Source: Mycolicibacterium mageritense
GTDB taxonomy: Bacteria > Actinomycetota > Actinomycetes > Mycobacteriales > Mycobacteriaceae
Assembly (NCBI RefSeq): GCF_010727475.1
Contig: NZ_AP022567.1
Location: 3,906,001-3,970,000, forward strand
Length of the DNA stretch: 64,000 nucleotides
Direction of reading: 5' to 3'
The notes beneath the pieces were generated by a model that was given only the letters and a program-made list of their open reading frames with translations, was not told where the DNA came from and did no database searches. Positions within the stretch are counted from its first letter, which is position 1. Every line of letters starts with the position of its first letter. Positions 61,689 through 64,000 of the stretch are shown one piece after another. A program made the position numbers and the translations under genes.

Positions 61689-63358
61689 CCATGCGAGGCC
61701 GCAAGGCAAAGCCCGGCCGCATCACCTTCGTGGGTTCGGGCCCAGGGGATCCAGGTTTGTTGACGGCACGCGCGCAAGCGGTGCTGGCGCACGCCGATCT
61801 GGTGTTCACCGACCCCGATGTGCCCGAAGCCGTGCTGGCGCTGGTCGGCACCGAACTGCCACCGGCATCCGGTCCGGCTCCCGCCGAACCTGCGAAGCCC
61901 ACCGATGCCGCGGACGGTTCCGAGTCCGGCGATGCCGACGCGGCGGCCGTCATCCCGGGCGGCCCGGAGATCCGGCCTGCTCTCGGTGATCCTGCCGAGG
62001 TCGCCAAGACGCTGGCCGCCGAGGCCCGGCACGGCTACGACGTGGTGCGCCTGGTCGCGGGTGATCCGCTGTCGGTCGACGCGGTCATCAGCGAGATCGG
62101 TGCGCTCGCCAAGACCCACCTGAACTTCGAGATCGTTCCCGGTCTGCCCGACACCACCGCGGTGCCCACCTACGCGGGGCTGCCGCTCGGGTCGTCGCAC
62201 ACTGTCGCGGACGTGCGGGGCGACGTGGACTGGGCGGCGATCGCGGCCGCACCGGGCCCGCTGATCCTGCACGCCACCGCGTCGCACCTGCCGGACGCGG
62301 CCCGCACCCTGATCGAGCACGGGCTGGTCGACAGCACCCCCGCGGTCGTGACCGCCAACGGCACCACGTGCCAGCAGCGCTCGGTGGAGACCACGCTGGG
62401 CGGGTTGATCGACAAGGCCGTGCTGGAGAAGCCGGCAGGCAGCGAGCTCGCAGGCCCGCTGGCCGGCCCGCTCGTCGTGACCATCGGCAAGACCGTCGCC
62501 AACCGCGCCAAGCTGAACTGGTGGGAAAGCCGCGCCCTGTACGGCTGGACCGTGCTGGTGCCGCGCACCAAGGACCAGGCAGGCGAGATGAGCGACCGGT
62601 TGGTGGGCCACGGTGCCCTGCCGATCGAGGTGCCGACCATCGCCGTCGAACCGCCGCGCAGCCCCGCGCAGATGGAGCGCGCGGTCAAGGGTCTGGTGGA
62701 CGGCCGGTTCCAGTGGGTCGTGTTCACGTCGACCAACGCGGTGCGTGCGGTGTGGGAGAAGTTCAACGAGTTCGGTCTGGATGCCCGCGCGTTCTCCGGC
62801 GTGAAGATCGCGTGTGTCGGCCAGGCCACCGCTGACAAGGTGCGCGCCTTCGGCATCAACCCCGAGCTGGTGCCCGCGGGTGAACAGTCCTCGCTGGGCC
62901 TACTCGACGAATTCCCGCCGTATGACGAGATTTTCGATCCGGTCAACCGCGTGCTGCTGCCACGGGCCGACATCGCCACCGAGACGCTGGCCGAGGGCCT
63001 GCGCGAACGTGGTTGGGAGATCGAGGATGTCACCGCTTACCGCACGGTGCGGGCCGCACCGCCGCCGGCGCACACCCGCGAAATGATCAAGACCGGCGGA
63101 TTCGACGCGGTCTGCTTCACCTCGAGTTCGACGGTGCGCAACCTGGTCGGCATCGCGGGCAAGCCGCACGCGCGCACCATCGTGGCGTGCATCGGGCCGA
63201 AAACCGCCGAGACGGCAGCCGAATTCGGGCTCCGCGTCGACGTGCAGCCGGAGACCGCCGCGGTTGGACCGCTGGTCGAGGCGCTCGCCGAGCACGCAGC
63301 CCGACTGCGTGCCGAGGGTGCGCTGCCGCCGCCGCGCAAGAAGAGCCGACGGCGGTAG
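61685..63358 (+). CDS. hemD: Fused uroporphyrinogen-III methyltransferase-like/synthase (CysG-HemD)
   Basis: A 557-residue fusion. The N-terminal half resembles SUMT/CobA: TFVGSGPGDPGLLTARAQAVL, then a variable acidic/Pro-rich insert (about residues 60-95), and VRLVAGDPLSVD. The C-terminal half (about 290-540) is uroporphyrinogen-III synthase, with LVPRTKDQAGEMSDRL, VFTSTNAVRAVW and CFTSSSTVRNLVG. It turns hydroxymethylbilane into uroporphyrinogen III. The SUMT part looks divergent, so methylation activity is uncertain. Confidence 0.92.
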   Translation: MTMRGRKAKPGRITFVGSGPGDPGLLTARAQAVLAHADLVFTDPDVPEAVLALVGTELPPASGPAPAEPAKPTDAADGSESGDADAAAVIPGGPEIRPALGDPAEVAKTLAAEARHGYDVVRLVAGDPLSVDAVISEIGALAKTHLNFEIVPGLPDTTAVPTYAGLPLGSSHTVADVRGDVDWAAIAAAPGPLILHATASHLPDAARTLIEHGLVDSTPAVVTANGTTCQQRSVETTLGGLIDKAVLEKPAGSELAGPLAGPLVVTIGKTVANRAKLNWWESRALYGWTVLVPRTKDQAGEMSDRLVGHGALPIEVPTIAVEPPRSPAQMERAVKGLVDGRFQWVVFTSTNAVRAVWEKFNEFGLDARAFSGVKIACVGQATADKVRAFGINPELVPAGEQSSLGLLDEFPPYDEIFDPVNRVLLPRADIATETLAEGLRERGWEIEDVTAYRTVRAAPPPAHTREMIKTGGFDAVCFTSSSTVRNLVGIAGKPHARTIVACIGPKTAETAAEFGLRVDVQPETAAVGPLVEALAEHAARLRAEGALPPPRKKSRRR

Positions 63359-63372
63359 TCGGAGGACTTCCT

Positions 63373-64000
63373 GTGTCATTCCCGAGGCATCGACCGAGAC
63401 GCTTGCGGACCACGCCTGCGATGCGCCGCCTGGTGGCGCAGACCTCATTGGAGCCGCGGCATCTGGTGCTGCCGATGTTCGTCGCCGACGGAATCGACGA
63501 ACCGCGGCCCATCTCCTCGATGCCGGGCGTCATGCAACACACCCGGGAGTCGTTGCGCCGCGCCGCTGCTGACGCGGTGGCCGCAGGCGTGGGCGGGCTC
63601 ATGCTGTTCGGCGTGCCGCGGGACGAGGACAAGGACGCGGTCGGATCGGCAGGCACCGACCCCGACGGCATCCTCAACGTCGCGCTGCGGGATCTGACCA
63701 AGGATCTCGGGGACGCCACGGTGCTGATGGCCGACACGTGCCTCGACGAGTTCACCGATCACGGGCACTGCGGCGTGCTCGACACGGCTGGCCGCGTCGA
63801 CAACGACACCACCAACACCCGCTACGTGGAACTCGCAGTGGCGCAAGCGGATTCGGGTGCACAGGTGGTCGGGCCGAGCGGCATGATGGACGGTCAGGTG
63901 GCGGCCATCCGGGACGGTCTGGACGCGGCCGGGCACACCGACGTGGCGATCCTCGCGTACGCCGCGAAGTTCGCCTCGGCGTTCTACGGACCGTTCCGGG
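63373..64000 (+). CDS. hemB: Delta-aminolevulinic acid dehydratase, cut by window end
   Basis: The first 209 codons of porphobilinogen synthase, which joins two aminolevulinates. The start is GTG 63373 with GGAGGA 10 nt upstream; the peptide begins MSFPRHRPRRLRTTPAMRR. The metal-site region is MADTCLDEFTDHGHCGVLD, and the first active-site Lys is in AYAAKFASAFYGP. The gene continues beyond the window. It lies 14 bp after hemD, so it is the fourth gene of the operon. Confidence 0.94.
   Translation, partial: MSFPRHRPRRLRTTPAMRRLVAQTSLEPRHLVLPMFVADGIDEPRPISSMPGVMQHTRESLRRAAADAVAAGVGGLMLFGVPRDEDKDAVGSAGTDPDGILNVALRDLTKDLGDATVLMADTCLDEFTDHGHCGVLDTAGRVDNDTTNTRYVELAVAQADSGAQVVGPSGMMDGQVAAIRDGLDAAGHTDVAILAYAAKFASAFYGPFR

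Noticed and set aside
1..64000. CRISPR arrays, tRNA or rRNA genes, integrase genes with attachment sites
   Set aside because: No regularly spaced repeats, no tRNA-like cloverleaf and no tyrosine/serine recombinase were seen. A structured-RNA search could still reveal small RNAs.

Overview
The window looks like the chromosome of a rapidly growing mycobacterium (Mycolicibacterium, close to M. smegmatis). It is very GC-rich, uses many GTG/TTG starts, has ATGA-type overlaps, and carries mycobacterial marker genes (mshA, senX3-regX3, an LdtMt5-like L,D-transpeptidase, bS22, a HadA-like dehydratase). Gene order on both sides follows the M. tuberculosis Rv0476-Rv0512 block. I rely on remembered gene order for the Rv names; no search was run.

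Left core (1-14468): a DUF2516 membrane protein, a DUF2599 secreted protein, deoC, a DUF2993 protein, a nitrilase-family amidase, a methyltransferase, two tandem DUF2505 proteins, murB, an L,D-transpeptidase lipoprotein, an SDR oxidoreductase, then a ROK regulator-mshA-YbjN operon, gpm1 and senX3-regX3. A 23-codon ORF with four consecutive Cys codons lies directly upstream of the ROK/mshA operon. It looks like a leaderless cysteine-responsive attenuator controlling the first step of mycothiol synthesis.

Accessory island, part A (about 14.5-23.3 kb): lower GC and gene-poor. It holds a decayed IS110-family transposase remnant, two paralogous AraC regulators, and an IS3-family element (17425-18685) with 25-bp inverted repeats and a 3-bp CAT duplication that cut off the 3' end of the second AraC gene. 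A GNAT protein follows, then a translationally coupled pair: an AlkB-type alkane monooxygenase and an exported cholesterol-oxidase-like GMC flavoenzyme.

Accessory island, part B (about 23.3-48.9 kb): an apparently complete Wzx/Wzy-type polysaccharide locus. It contains a polyprenyl-phosphate sugar-1-P transferase, five glycosyltransferase genes (one a GT2-GT4 fusion), a WecG/TagA enzyme, a flippase, a polymerase and a Wzz-like chain-length protein. Sugar-nucleotide genes include rmlB-rmlC-rmlA without rmlD, a glucose-1-P cytidylyltransferase, an SDR, a second 3,5-epimerase and two C-methyltransferase-type proteins. There are also PIG-L and GNAT tailoring enzymes, a class III aminotransferase and two paralogous exported DUF4832-type glycosidase-like proteins. 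The genes switch strand repeatedly and all five convergent pairs overlap at their 3' ends.

Right core (48945-64000): orthologs of Rv0495c, Rv0496 (Ppx/GppA), Rv0497, Rv0498, Rv0499, proC, a BldC-like HTH protein, ribosomal protein bS22, a GalE-like SDR, a PlsC-type acyltransferase with an apparent frameshift, a HadA-like dehydratase, a SerB-like HAD phosphatase, a glutaredoxin-like protein, and the haem operon hemA-hemC-hemD(cysG)-hemB, the last cut by the window edge. No tRNA, rRNA or CRISPR was seen.
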